From Paenibacillus sp. YPG26 (GTDB lineage: Bacteria; Bacillota; Bacilli; Paenibacillales; Paenibacillaceae): a stretch of 64,000 bases of DNA. Where the stretch lies: NCBI RefSeq assembly GCF_023704175.1, contig NZ_CP084530.1, positions 3,844,001 to 3,908,000 of the forward strand, given 5' to 3'. The stretch's first letter is position 1, and each line of letters begins with the position of its first letter. Below the pieces are notes generated by a model that was not told where the DNA came from, made no database searches, and saw only the letters and a list, made by a program, of their open reading frames with translations. Made by a program: the position numbers and the translations under genes. Shown piece by piece: positions 18,281-27,204 of the stretch.

Positions 18281-20608
18281 TTATTTATTCTGAAGCACTA
18301 ACGGTTCTGCCAGCACATTGCCAATATTCGTGGTGCTGCTGATATCATAAGCATCCACAACGAACACTTTCAGCTTGTAGTTGCTGCCGCCGGCAACATT
18401 GAAGAATGTCGAAACGTCCTGAGCCGCTGAACCGGATGCGCCAACCGCATTGATGCCTACAGGCTTATTGCCGTCCATCAGCATGAAGATAACGACCTTA
18501 TTCGCAATGTCTGATCCAAGCGGAGTTGGCGCTACATTTACGGATGCCGATACGCCGGCTGTGGTGCTGAACGACTTTTTCGTAACTGTGAATGCGTCAC
18601 CGAGCTGCAAATCCGGCACGTTATCGATGAGAAGATTCTCATCAGAAAGCGTCTGGGAATTCGCCAGAATGGTCAGTTGGGTCGTATGGTTCCCGTTAGC
18701 AGCTTTCAGCGTGTAGGTACCTCTTGGTACTTCGAAATAGTAATGTGCTTTGTCAGCATCCGCAGCCGCAATTAGTCCATAGTTGCCATGCTCCGATTGC
18801 TTTTCCTCGCCGAAAGCCGCAGTTAACACGTTACCATTGGCGTCTGTCAAGCTTACCGTTGTACCCCCTGGCTGAGATCCATTTAAGGTTACATCCCCAG
18901 TGATGTAGTGTTTGTGCTGCTCGTCTTGCCCTTCTCTCTGCAGATCTGCCTTAAATACCGCTGTGCCGCCTGGAATGTAAGGTACTGTCCAAGATAAGTT
19001 GGGATCTGCTCCCCATACAGGCTTATTCTTATCATCCACCCGGTTAGCCTTAAACTCATAAGTTGCGGTTGCTGTCAAATTCAGAGTTGTTTGCCAATGG
19101 CCATCGCCCAGATACTTCATAGCTGCACCGGCGGTAGGATTCCAGTTGCCCATTGCTCCAGTGTTGCCCACAAGAGATACCTTTGCATTTGGGTCCTTCT
19201 GTGGATCATAGATATTAATCGTGACCCGCTGCTGAGGCAATTCGCCTAGCCTGAGCGTTGTTACAAATGGATCCAGCAGGTTAGTGGGTGTACCATCTGC
19301 TTTTACAACGTTCTGCAGACGCAGTAATGTGAAGATGCCATAGTTATAATCATTTACAACATCATAAATCGTCTTGAATCCCTCGGCATTGCCCACCGGC
19401 AGCGCGTTCTCGCCTTCCAGTGCAATACCTTTCTCTCTTGCCAATTCCGAGACCTTAGCGATCAGATCCTGAGGTCTGCTATAATTTTCAGGCTCCCCAT
19501 CCTTTGGCTTGTTCCCCTCATTCGTCATTTCCAGCATGGTAAAAGTGAGATCGACCCCCTTTTCCTGGTACAGGTCAAGCAATCGGGAATAATCATACAG
19601 CCCAGCCGCATGTTCAGCAGAATGAGGCGCATCGGGATTGCTGTACTGCCAATGGATTCCCGGAATCTTCGCGCTCAATGGAATTTCGTCATAAGATTTA
19701 AGCGCTGTTTGAGCTGCTTCGATAACTTTCGTGAAATGGTTCTCCAGCGTGGACTGATACCAACTCAGAAAGTCCTTACCGTAAGTTGTTGTATCTACCT
19801 TCTTGGCATAAAAATCATCGCCATTCGCTGGAGGCTGGACTTCAGTGAAGGATGCGAGATTAGTTCCCCATGCACTGTTAAGTGCTTCAATATCTGTGTA
19901 TTTCACCTGCATCTTCTTCTGGAAATCGGCAACCGCCGCTCCGGAATAGGCTTGGAACAAGCCGCGCGATGGATACTGCCATTTATCAGCAAAATTATAA
20001 CTTGGATATCTGAGCTCGCCGGCTGGTCCAAGTCCGATATGGAGTTTTTCAAAAGAAGATTTGAATTCCGTCATGTTCGCAGCAAACGATGCGAAAGCGC
20101 CTGCATATAGATCAACTGCCCCGTCGTACCAAGGTGCTATGTATTCATTGTCATAATAGTCCGATTCTGACTTGTACTGCATTTGCTCTTTGTCGTCAAG
20201 TTCCCAGACCCATTCAGGAAGCGGATAAAAACAGTCATCCCCTACGTTCCCGCCGCACTGATGGAAGGAGAAGATCGGAGAGATTTTCAATCCGGCTTTC
20301 GTGATGTGCCCAAAGAGCTCCTTATAGTAGCTCCAGTCATACTCCCCTTGCTTCTTAGGTTCGAAGTGATGCCACCACATGTCCACCTCTACCCCGTAGA
20401 CCCCCCTGCTCTTCAAGGTAGCCATCTGTTTATCGAAGGCCGTAAAGTCAGTTACATCCTCCAAATTAAGCATGACAACAATCTTTGTATCGCTGCTTGC
20501 GTTAGTAACCGGTGTTGGCAGAATGCTGCCAAAGAACATCATAAAGGTTAATAGGAAGGCCACAATAAACTGAACAGGCCTTAAACGCCGGGTATTTTGA
20601 AATAACAC
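18281..20608 (-). CDS. secreted beta-amylase (GH14) with starch-binding domain
   Basis: A 775-aa exo-enzyme releasing maltose from starch ends. The signal peptide is at 1-37. The GH14 barrel (about 40-455) contains SFHQCGGNVGDDCFYPLPEW and two catalytic-glutamate regions, LGPAGELRYPSY (Glu198) and ALEGENALPVG (Glu398/400). A CBM20-like starch-binding domain follows at about 458-557 (VSLVGNTGAMGNWNP, YEFKANRVDD, VWGADPNLSWTVP). The last about 215 residues form two beta-rich modules of unknown role. The start is GTG 20608 after gaggag. The unusually long upstream region carries four cre-like boxes, so glucose repression is likely. Confidence 0.94.
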   Translation of the reverse strand: MLFQNTRRLRPVQFIVAFLLTFMMFFGSILPTPVTNASSDTKIVVMLNLEDVTDFTAFDKQMATLKSRGVYGVEVDMWWHHFEPKKQGEYDWSYYKELFGHITKAGLKISPIFSFHQCGGNVGDDCFYPLPEWVWELDDKEQMQYKSESDYYDNEYIAPWYDGAVDLYAGAFASFAANMTEFKSSFEKLHIGLGPAGELRYPSYNFADKWQYPSRGLFQAYSGAAVADFQKKMQVKYTDIEALNSAWGTNLASFTEVQPPANGDDFYAKKVDTTTYGKDFLSWYQSTLENHFTKVIEAAQTALKSYDEIPLSAKIPGIHWQYSNPDAPHSAEHAAGLYDYSRLLDLYQEKGVDLTFTMLEMTNEGNKPKDGEPENYSRPQDLIAKVSELAREKGIALEGENALPVGNAEGFKTIYDVVNDYNYGIFTLLRLQNVVKADGTPTNLLDPFVTTLRLGELPQQRVTINIYDPQKDPNAKVSLVGNTGAMGNWNPTAGAAMKYLGDGHWQTTLNLTATATYEFKANRVDDKNKPVWGADPNLSWTVPYIPGGTAVFKADLQREGQDEQHKHYITGDVTLNGSQPGGTTVSLTDANGNVLTAAFGEEKQSEHGNYGLIAAADADKAHYYFEVPRGTYTLKAANGNHTTQLTILANSQTLSDENLLIDNVPDLQLGDAFTVTKKSFSTTAGVSASVNVAPTPLGSDIANKVVIFMLMDGNKPVGINAVGASGSAAQDVSTFFNVAGGSNYKLKVFVVDAYDISSTTNIGNVLAEPLVLQNK

Positions 20609-20715
20609 TCCATCATCTCCTCATTCATTTCAATTGTCTGACTGATCTAAGAGCAGCCTGCTTACTGGAAGTAATCACACGGCCTAGTGGACGTCATACG
20701 ATCTACTTCAGCGAA

Positions 20716-20760
20716 CGCAATCGTTTGCATTTATAGGCAGCCCAAATGATAACGCATTCA
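20716..20760. promoter_or_regulatory. two cre-like boxes nearest the beta-amylase gene
   Basis: CGCAATCGTTTGCA (20716-20729) and TGATAACGCATTCA (20747-20760) resemble the CcpA operator TGWAARCGYTWNCW; the second matches about 12 of 14 positions. They lie 108-152 bases upstream of the beta-amylase start. Confidence 0.5.
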
Positions 20761-20914
20761 AAAAAATGATTCTGCTTACTTATCTAACTCGCAATTCCTC
20801 TATGGTACTCGTTGAATACGGTTCGCTGTTCCCCCCTTAGACATTATTTGAGCACCCTATTTGTTGGAACAATCACACTGTCTACTGGCTGCAGCTTATC
20901 TTCTCCGAGAAAAG

Positions 20915-20989
20915 TGCAATCGTTTTCATGAATAGGTGGCCTTAGATAAGTCCCTCTTAAAAATAAGCTGATCTGTGTAAACGCATTCA
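20915..20989. promoter_or_regulatory. two distal cre-like boxes upstream of beta-amylase
   Basis: TGCAATCGTTTTCA (20915-20928) and TGTAAACGCATTCA (20976-20989) resemble the CcpA operator; the latter matches 13 of 14 positions. It shares AACGCATTCAAAA with the box at 20747. The rest of 20609-21114 holds no gene that I can support. Confidence 0.55.
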
Positions 20990-21114
20990 AAACATACAGC
21001 ATATAGCGTTAGTAGGGACAGGAAAAATCTTCCCCTATGAACCGAATTATATGAAAACTATTTTTCTATGTCAACGAATATTCTTAAGCCGACTTAAATC
21101 TATGACTTCTCTCC

Positions 21115-21166
21115 TTGACATCAGCGTCACGGCGGTAATATGATGACTATGGTCAATAAATGACCA
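21115..21166 (+). promoter_or_regulatory. promoter and TetR-type operator
   Basis: TTGACA (21115-21120), 18-base spacer, TATGAT (21139-21144), followed at once by the perfect inverted repeat TGGTCA-ATAAA-TGACCA (21150-21166) over the expected start site. It drives the TetR and FAD-monooxygenase genes; autorepression is inferred. Confidence 0.82.
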
Positions 21167-21194
21167 GGGTCACAATAAGTAAGGGGGTGACAGC

Positions 21195-21785
21195 ATGTTA
21201 AGAGAAGCGCGTAAGAAAGAATTAAAAGAACAGATTTTTCTACAAGCCCTCCAGCTCTTTAGTGAAAAGGGATTTGAACAGGTTACAGTGCAGGAGATCA
21301 CATCCAGGTGCGGCATTGGCAAGGGAACCTTCTTCAATTATTTTGCGAGGAAAGAAGATATCTTGCTGTATCTTGGGGAATCCCAGATCGACTTGTTACA
21401 GCAGAGTATGGAGAAGCACCGGAATGTGGAGCATCCCAAAGCGCAGATTGCGAACGTGTTATGCGATCTGCTTCACAACTTCTCCACACACAGCGAGCTT
21501 ATGAGACTGGTTACGATGGAGATTCTGAAGTCGGTACATCTGACGGGCCAAGAATCCGCAAGCGTTCTTCAGTTGCATCAGCAGCTGGCAGGCATGATCG
21601 GCAGTGCCAAGGACAGCGGGAAGCTGGACAGCCGCTGGGCACCGGAAGTGATCGCTTCGACGGTTGTCGGAGTGTACTTCCATACCATCCTGTCATCGAC
21701 ACTGCTGGAAGGTCAACATACAACCTTAACCGACGCATTCAGACAACAGCTGGATGTCGTATGGGACGGTATTGATGGTACATAG
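21195..21785 (+). CDS. TetR/AcrR family transcriptional regulator
   Basis: A 196-aa regulator with an N-terminal helix-turn-helix (VTVQEITSRCGIGKGTFFNYF) and a helical ligand domain. Aagggggtgacagc precedes the ATG. It is first in an operon with an FAD monooxygenase that starts 16 bases after its stop. The inverted repeat over its promoter is the likely binding site, so the regulator and enzyme would be induced together by the enzyme's substrate. Confidence 0.92.
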   Translation: MLREARKKELKEQIFLQALQLFSEKGFEQVTVQEITSRCGIGKGTFFNYFARKEDILLYLGESQIDLLQQSMEKHRNVEHPKAQIANVLCDLLHNFSTHSELMRLVTMEILKSVHLTGQESASVLQLHQQLAGMIGSAKDSGKLDSRWAPEVIASTVVGVYFHTILSSTLLEGQHTTLTDAFRQQLDVVWDGIDGT

Positions 21786-21801
21786 GAGGCTGAGCTAATC
21801 C

Positions 21802-22938
21802 ATGTCACAGACCATTCTGATCATAGGCGGCGGGATCGCAGGTCTATGCGCCGCGGTCACCTTGCAGCATATAGGCATGAAAGTGAAGGTATACGAGAGA
21901 AGCCCTGAACCAGCCGCTGTCGGCGCGGGGATCATTATCGCCCCCAATGCTCTGCAAGCACTAGAGCCCTACGGAATATCAAGCGAGATCATTCGTCAAG
22001 GCTGTCCAAGCGGCGGCTTCCAGCTGTTATCCGATCGGGGCCGGCCTATCTCGAAGCTTGCTGTACCCCCGGAGTACGGCAGCTTATATTCCCTCCACCG
22101 CAAGGACCTGCATCATATTCTATTATCTGCGCTTCCTCCCGGCACTGTTGAATGGGGCAAGTCATTAGTACAGCTTGAGCAGAAAGATACCCACGTACAG
22201 GCTGTGTTCCATGACGGCAGTCAAGCGGAAGGTGATCTGGTAGTCGCTGCGGATGGCATTCACTCCAGTATTCGCAAGCAGCTTGTTCCCAAGGACACCT
22301 ATCGTTATGCCGGCTATACCTGCTGGCGTGGTATCGTACCCGGTGACGGCCTGCCGGGTCTATCCGATCACTTCATTGAGACGTGGGGAACGAAAGGCCG
22401 CTTCGGCATTGTCCCGCTTCCCGGCAACCAGGTCTATTGGTATGGACTCATCAATGCCCGCCAAAATGACCCCCGCGTAGCGAAGTATACTTCAGAGGAC
22501 TTGCATCACCTGTTCAAGGACTATCATGATCCCATACCAGATCTGCTGCTAAGAACGGCACCTCATGACATCATCCATCGGGATATCGTTGATATTACGC
22601 CAATGGAGCGCTTTTACTCCGATCGGGTTGTTGTAATCGGCGATGCGGCTCATGCGATTACACCGAATATGGGACAGGGAGCCTGTCAGGCCATTGAGGA
22701 TGCGCGTACTCTCGCGGAATGCCTTCATGTACAGCCTAATTACCAGCAGGCATTCGCCGATTACGATGCCAGACGCAGACAGAGAATTGAGCACATCTCG
22801 AACCAATCCTGGAGAATTGGACAAATGGCTCAATCGCAAAGCATCTTATTCACCCGGATTCGAAATCAACTAATGAGGTATGCCCCCAAGAGCGTAGGCC
22901 GAAGCCAAGCCCGGAGCATATACCAGTTCCGTCTCTAA
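21802..22938 (+). CDS. FAD-dependent aromatic monooxygenase
   Basis: A 378-aa single-component flavoprotein hydroxylase of the salicylate hydroxylase/TetX group. FAD-binding motifs are IIGGGIAGLCAAVTLQ at the N-terminus, a DG-type motif VAADGIHSSIRKQL near residue 150, and GDAAHAITPNMGQGACQ near residue 280. It would use NAD(P)H and O2 to hydroxylate an aromatic or drug substrate. The co-transcribed TetR gene suggests substrate induction. The substrate is unknown; antibiotic inactivation is one possibility but is not shown. Confidence 0.88.
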   Translation: MSQTILIIGGGIAGLCAAVTLQHIGMKVKVYERSPEPAAVGAGIIIAPNALQALEPYGISSEIIRQGCPSGGFQLLSDRGRPISKLAVPPEYGSLYSLHRKDLHHILLSALPPGTVEWGKSLVQLEQKDTHVQAVFHDGSQAEGDLVVAADGIHSSIRKQLVPKDTYRYAGYTCWRGIVPGDGLPGLSDHFIETWGTKGRFGIVPLPGNQVYWYGLINARQNDPRVAKYTSEDLHHLFKDYHDPIPDLLLRTAPHDIIHRDIVDITPMERFYSDRVVVIGDAAHAITPNMGQGACQAIEDARTLAECLHVQPNYQQAFADYDARRRQRIEHISNQSWRIGQMAQSQSILFTRIRNQLMRYAPKSVGRSQARSIYQFRL

Positions 22939-22993
22939 CTGGATCCCGAATGACCTGACACCGGGTGCAGTTCAGCTATCGGCTCTCATCGAC

Positions 22994-23024
22994 GAAGAAG
23001 GCGCCCAAACCGGGCGCCTTCTTC
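22994..23024. terminator. bidirectional terminator hairpin
   Basis: GAAGAAGGCGCCC and GGGCGCCTTCTTC form a perfect 13-bp stem around a 5-base loop between convergent genes. The U/A-rich lower stem gives a T-rich tail on either strand. Confidence 0.75.
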
Positions 23025-23056
23025 AATGCATTCATCCTCCACCCTGCCTCTATTTA

Positions 23057-23419
23057 TCATTTCCGTATGAGGATCCAAGCCTGCGGTATGCACAGCCAGA
23101 ACCCCGAGGCCGGCATGGCCGCGGCTCCAACCACACACAACAGAAGCAGCATCCAGCCCAGAGCCGGGGGCGGTGAAATCTCTCTTTTCCGGACCAGCCA
23201 ATCCGTTATATAGCCGAGCATAATTAGCAAGAAGCCGAACATCAAGAACCAGAACGAGGTCAGCCGCTCCCACTGTCCCTCTTGAACCGTGTTCCATATC
23301 CCTTCGGAGAAGATTGGAGTTAGAAGCTTCATATAAATGGCCAGCCCCACTCCTGTATGAAGCAGTCCGGTCAATATTAAGAGTATGCCGACTTGTCGTT
23401 TGACTCTGTTGAATGTCAT
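23057..23419 (-). CDS. small four-helix membrane protein (DUF6463-like)
   Basis: A 120-aa membrane protein with four hydrophobic segments; the opening VGILLILTGLLHTGVGL and central FWFLMFGFLLIMLGYI resemble DUF6463 proteins. ATG 23419 is preceded by gggtgagg; an ATG 12 bases earlier would overlap that site. It lies downstream of the ArsA-type operon but separated by 37 bases, and could belong to it. The function is unknown. Confidence 0.75.
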   Translation of the reverse strand: MTFNRVKRQVGILLILTGLLHTGVGLAIYMKLLTPIFSEGIWNTVQEGQWERLTSFWFLMFGFLLIMLGYITDWLVRKREISPPPALGWMLLLLCVVGAAAMPASGFWLCIPQAWILIRK

Positions 23420-23456
23420 TACGTTCCTCACCCTTATCCTATTAGTCTACAAGCTG

Positions 23457-23678
23457 TTACTCCTTGGAAATTGTGATCTTACGGGCGGCGGGAGAACTTG
23501 GCTCCTCCTCCAGCGTATCAATCACACTGTCTATCACAGCCCGCGAAGCCAGCAGCCATTCCTTCATGGCGTTCCGCACATGCTTCTCGGGTTGGTGCTG
23601 CTCCAGTTGATCCAGGAACCGCTCCATGGTGGCCAGACCCTCCAGTGTCCGCCTCAGACCAAAGCCGCTTGCCCTCAT
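23457..23678 (-). CDS. small hypothetical protein coupled to the ArsA-type ATPase
   Basis: About 73 aa, mostly helical and charged, no transmembrane segment and no domain that I recognise. Its start region overlaps or abuts the stop of the ATPase gene: TGATG at 23686-23682 offers ATG 23684, while aaagggg fits ATG 23678 better. Tight coupling suggests a function together with the ATPase, for instance as a small partner, but nothing in the sequence shows what it does. Confidence 0.65.
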   Translation of the reverse strand: MRASGFGLRRTLEGLATMERFLDQLEQHQPEKHVRNAMKEWLLASRAVIDSVIDTLEEEPSSPAARKITISKE

Positions 23679-23683
23679 CTTCA

Positions 23684-24868
23684 TCACCCCTTTGCTTGAA
23701 TATCCCGCTCACCGAAACGAATGATTAACCGGTCCTCAGTGTACTTCGCACCTGTTACCTGCCGTCCCATCAGCAGCCTGGGCAGAATCACCTTGCGCTT
23801 GCAGGCCCCCGCATTCACGGTCAATTCGTCACCCGTCTGTGTCAGATCCAGATCTGCCTTATCGATAAAAGGAATCCGGAGCTCGAGCAGCACCTCCCCA
23901 TCCTCCTCCCGGATCGTCTCCGTTCTGCCGCGGTACAGCATTGCGGAGGGATCCAGTGTCCCGAACACGATATCCGCCAGCTCCTCAAGAACCGGCATGC
24001 CGACTACCTCCTGCCGCATCATAGGCGCCTTGAGGATAGGCAGCGGCTGGAAGTTCACTGTAATCTCCTCCTCATACTTCTTCTGAATGTTCCGCCAATC
24101 TGCCAGGAAGCCCTCTCCCGCCTCATCCGGCAGCACCCGGTTGACAATCACCGCATCTGTATTGAATCCGAACAGGTTCAGATAAGTGAAGGAGCGCTTG
24201 GCTTCAGCAAGCACCATTTTCTCAGGATTGAGCACGATTCGGACCGAGGTGGTCTCCGGGTCCAGCACAATCTGCTGCATGTCTGCAAGGTCCCTTGCAA
24301 AACGCTCAATGCTGTCCATGACGTGATCGGAAGGGAGCTCAATATGGTTGACCAGCTTCGCTACAGGCCGGACGAACTTAACCAGCTTGCGTTCATAAGG
24401 GAATATCTTCTCCAGCCACCAATTCAGCACGTTGGGATAGCTGAGCAGGCGCAGCGTCTCTCCCGTCGGAGCGCAGTCCACCACCAGCACATCATAGCAG
24501 CCGCTGTCGGCATGCTTCTTGATCTGAAGCAAGCTGAACAGCTCTTCCATACCGGGAAACACCAGCATTTCCTCTGTTGTAATATCCTTCAGCTGAGCCT
24601 TATCGAGCATCGCCGACAACCAGCCCTGCACAGCTCCCCAATTATTCTCCGTCTCCCTCAGGCTGTTCACCTCCTGACCCCACAGGTTCGCGCTAATTTG
24701 TACCGGGTCAGGCCCAATAGGGACGGCCAAAGAATCCGCCAAGCTATGCGCGGCATCCGTGCTTAGGATCAGCGTCCGCTTCCCCTGCTGTGCCAGCTTG
24801 ACTGCGGTTGCCGCCGCGATACTTGTCTTCCCGACGCCGCCTTTACCCGTATAAATAATAATTCTCAT
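23684..24868 (-). CDS. ArsA/GET3-family ATPase with HSP20-like tail
   Basis: A 394-aa P-loop ATPase of the ArsA/TRC40 family with a single ATPase unit. The deviant Walker A IYTGKGGVGKTSIAAATA is at the N-terminus, with the A-motif DAAHSLADSL and VVDCAPTGETLRLLSYP further on. The C-terminal about 75 residues match the HSP20-like domain of bacterial ArsA-type proteins (LLELRIPFIDKADLDL). No arsenite permease, ArsR or ArsD is nearby, so arsenic transport is doubtful; a protein-targeting or chaperone role is an alternative. A MarR gene lies upstream and the start region carries its putative operator. Confidence 0.9.
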   Translation of the reverse strand: MRIIIYTGKGGVGKTSIAAATAVKLAQQGKRTLILSTDAAHSLADSLAVPIGPDPVQISANLWGQEVNSLRETENNWGAVQGWLSAMLDKAQLKDITTEEMLVFPGMEELFSLLQIKKHADSGCYDVLVVDCAPTGETLRLLSYPNVLNWWLEKIFPYERKLVKFVRPVAKLVNHIELPSDHVMDSIERFARDLADMQQIVLDPETTSVRIVLNPEKMVLAEAKRSFTYLNLFGFNTDAVIVNRVLPDEAGEGFLADWRNIQKKYEEEITVNFQPLPILKAPMMRQEVVGMPVLEELADIVFGTLDPSAMLYRGRTETIREEDGEVLLELRIPFIDKADLDLTQTGDELTVNAGACKRKVILPRLLMGRQVTGAKYTEDRLIIRFGERDIQAKG

Positions 24869-24887
24869 CCTGATCGCTCCCTTTTAG

Positions 24888-24899
24888 TACGATTTCGTA
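24888..24899. promoter_or_regulatory. MarR-type operator before the ArsA-like gene
   Basis: TACGATTTCGTA, a TACGA/TCGTA inverted repeat, lies 20 bases upstream of the ATPase start. The same 12-mer occurs before the marR gene, which points to shared regulation. Confidence 0.75.
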
Positions 24900-24911
24900 G
24901 TATTTACTTGT

Positions 24912-24935
24912 AAAAAAACCGGTGGGTAACCGGTT
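24912..24935 (-). terminator. intrinsic terminator of the marR gene
   Basis: On the minus strand AACCGGT and ACCGGTT pair around TACCC and run into seven T residues. It overlaps the last base pairs of the marR stop and separates it from the ATPase gene. Confidence 0.85.
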
Positions 24936-25410
24936 ATTCCTCAATATTAATTTTTCTCGCAGGGCTCTTCGTCTCATAAGGCTTAACAGGCCCTTCGCTC
25001 TGGAATACCTTGGCCGCCTTAAGCAGGAGTCTCGTTAATTCCTCAAGCTCCTCGGGGGTAAAGGCTGTCTCCAGCCTTCCAAGCATCTCTTGCATCATGT
25101 GCTCCGATTCCTTGGCCAGCCGCCGTCCCTCCTGGGTCAGCGTGACGAGTCTTACCCGCTGATCCTGCGCGGATACGGCCCGGGCGATGAGTCCCTTGCG
25201 TTCAAGCCGCGTGGCAATGCTGGTCATTGAGCTCAGCGGCGCTCCCATCTCGGAGGCAAGCTCCGACATCGTCTGGTCGCCCCGAAAGAGCAGGATCAGC
25301 AGGGTGGACAGATCCGAACGGGTTACCTTTTGTTCCAAATGCAGGGTGTCAGTCAGGAATGCGAACGGACGTAAGCCGGTCTTGAGGAAGAGGTCATACA
25401 GCTGCTGCAT
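24934..25410 (-). CDS. MarR family transcriptional regulator
   Basis: A 158-aa regulator. The winged helix is well conserved (MSELASEMGAPLSSMTSIATRL, then the wing DQRVRLVTLTQEGR). Aaggag lies upstream of the start. Two copies of a TACGA-NN-TCGTA repeat flank its own promoter and a third precedes the ArsA-type ATPase, so it probably represses both. Its ligand is not evident. Confidence 0.92.
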   Translation of the reverse strand: MQQLYDLFLKTGLRPFAFLTDTLHLEQKVTRSDLSTLLILLFRGDQTMSELASEMGAPLSSMTSIATRLERKGLIARAVSAQDQRVRLVTLTQEGRRLAKESEHMMQEMLGRLETAFTPEELEELTRLLLKAAKVFQSEGPVKPYETKSPARKINIEE

Positions 25411-25428
25411 ACCGGCAACTCCTTCTAA

Positions 25429-25483
25429 TACGATTTCGTAGTACTTCTGTTTTTATAATAATACGAACTCGTAGTAATGTCAA
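25429..25483 (-). promoter_or_regulatory. marR promoter with two MarR operators
   Basis: On the minus strand TTGACA (complement of 25478-25483), exact 17-base spacer, TATTAT (complement of 25455-25460). TACGAGTTCGTA (25462-25473) sits inside the spacer and TACGAAATCGTA (25429-25440) lies downstream of the -10, next to the ribosome binding site. Confidence 0.85.
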
Positions 25484-25541
25484 CGGTGTGGAAATTTGGG
25501 GCTCGCACAGTGTAACCCAGCCAGCTGATTATAGCAGCAGG

Positions 25542-26399
25542 TTAGTCATTATATCGGTCCAGGAACGAAATCAGGGTATCATCATACTCAGCGGCATGCT
25601 TACCCATCCAGATAAGATGACCCCATGAGTCCAAAATGCACATTTGAGAATTGGGTATCCGTGCCTTCGCATAGCTTGGGTGACTTAAAGATACGAGGCG
25701 ATCGTTGTGACTGTGCATGATCAGCGTTGGTGACTGAATACCCGCAAGCTCCTTAGAGTAGTCTTGTTGAGTGTGTTCCATATCGATAAAGAAACCTGAA
25801 TAGGAGCGTTGGCGATTATTCATCGCCCGGAACATTTCATAGGATCGGCTGTCCAGCCGCTCTAGGATTTCCCGGTAGGATAATGTTGAAAAAGAGGACG
25901 CCATCATCTTGAACGTGAGCTTTGGCAGTAGATTGTTCATGGCGGCAAGCATGCTCCATGTTCTTTTCTCCCTCTCCGGGCTAAAGATCCGCTTCGCGAC
26001 CTTGTATTCTTTATCCTCAGGCGTAAGCCATGGCTGTGTTACCGCAGATTGAAGTGTGAAGCTAGTTACTCTATCAGGGAACATAGAACAGAACACAATC
26101 CCGGTGGGGCCGCCTGCGGACACAGCAATGACATGGACTTTATCCAATGCCAGCTGATCCAATAACAATTTGTAATGAGCGCATGCTTGTCTTAAGTCCT
26201 CACTGGGTGAGGTGCGACCGTACCCTGGGCGCGAGGGAGTAACGACAGAGTAACCTGACTCTGCCAGCTTAGTATATCCGAACTCCTCTTGGCAGCCCGA
26301 GTGCCCGCCATGGAACAGTAAGATGGGGGTGCCCTTGCCATAGACCGAGTACTCAACTATGCTCTCTCCACATTTCATCACATGAACTTCCCGCTGCAC
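25542..26399 (-). CDS. alpha/beta hydrolase
   Basis: A 285-aa hydrolase-fold protein. The oxyanion segment LLFHGGHSG, nucleophile elbow AVSAGGPTG (Ser with Ala before it instead of the common Gly), an acid region SHNDRLVS and a C-terminal His in WGHLIW give a plausible triad. The start is uncertain: GTG 26399 has gaggggg upstream, but ATG 26378 is also possible. The substrate is unknown. It is not obviously in an operon with the DUF4386 gene, 116 bases upstream. Confidence 0.83.
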   Translation of the reverse strand: MQREVHVMKCGESIVEYSVYGKGTPILLFHGGHSGCQEEFGYTKLAESGYSVVTPSRPGYGRTSPSEDLRQACAHYKLLLDQLALDKVHVIAVSAGGPTGIVFCSMFPDRVTSFTLQSAVTQPWLTPEDKEYKVAKRIFSPEREKRTWSMLAAMNNLLPKLTFKMMASSFSTLSYREILERLDSRSYEMFRAMNNRQRSYSGFFIDMEHTQQDYSKELAGIQSPTLIMHSHNDRLVSLSHPSYAKARIPNSQMCILDSWGHLIWMGKHAAEYDDTLISFLDRYND

Positions 26400-26515
26400 G
26401 TGTTACAACCCCCTCTTCAAATAATCACGTATCTTCCCTTATCCTCTTATAGCACATACTCTTTCACAAGAGTACCGTATCGCACAACTTCGTCTCGCAT
26501 TCCCCACGCTAACAG

Positions 26516-27202
26516 CTACTTAGCAACAGGGACACGGAAGCCTTTTACGATAAGCCAGCCCGCCAGGATCATCTCATTGGCGAAGACCGGAAGCGCCAGG
26601 ATTCCACCCCACACAGAAAGTTGATCGATAACCCCGAACATTTCCAGCAAGGCAGCTAGCAAAATGAGTAATGACCCCGTTATACCCAGCAGAGGGATGA
26701 ACTTAGGCACAAGTCCAGACTTATAAAAGATATAGCTGTACATCATCGTATTAATACCGAGGAAAAAGTTAGGCCCCAGCAGGAATGTCCACTCATGGAT
26801 TGCATGCAGCAAGCTGCCCGATACGTGATAGAAGTCGGTATCCGGCGCGCCCGCGGCGACATACTCCTGGCTCAAGGTGAGCAGAGACAATACGCTGATG
26901 ACACCGATCGTGATTACGACGGCCTCCATGAACCGGAAGCACACGTGCCATACCGCAATTGTGCGGTGATATCTTGCCAGGAAGGGGTACATCACCGTTG
27001 CGGTCCCCACCGCTGACACGACAAGAAGCAGCTCCATAATCGCCCCCAGGACCACCTGATTCGCATGCGCGGCGCCTTGAACCAGGTAATCCGAGCCGTT
27101 CAGAATCGGCCGATACAGAATAACACCGATGATAGCCGTGACGGCAGCAATTATAAACAGAACGCCTGCGATCCTTGATGCTGATTTGGCCTGAAAATCC
27201 AT
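26516..27202 (-). CDS. DUF4386 family membrane protein
   Basis: A 228-aa integral membrane protein with six or seven hydrophobic segments. The start SASRIAGVLFIIAAVTAIIG and the central LLGPNFFLGINTMMYSYIFY are typical of DUF4386. It follows the XRE regulator gene by 2 bases with gagagtgg as ribosome binding site, so it is the last gene of a three-gene operon. The function of the family is unknown. Confidence 0.85.
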   Translation of the reverse strand: MDFQAKSASRIAGVLFIIAAVTAIIGVILYRPILNGSDYLVQGAAHANQVVLGAIMELLLVVSAVGTATVMYPFLARYHRTIAVWHVCFRFMEAVVITIGVISVLSLLTLSQEYVAAGAPDTDFYHVSGSLLHAIHEWTFLLGPNFFLGINTMMYSYIFYKSGLVPKFIPLLGITGSLLILLAALLEMFGVIDQLSVWGGILALPVFANEMILAGWLIVKGFRVPVAK

Positions 27203-27204
27203 GG

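Noticed and set aside
23684..24868. Arsenic-resistance operon
   Set aside because: No arsB/acr3, arsR, arsC or arsD nearby; only the ArsA-like ATPase is present.
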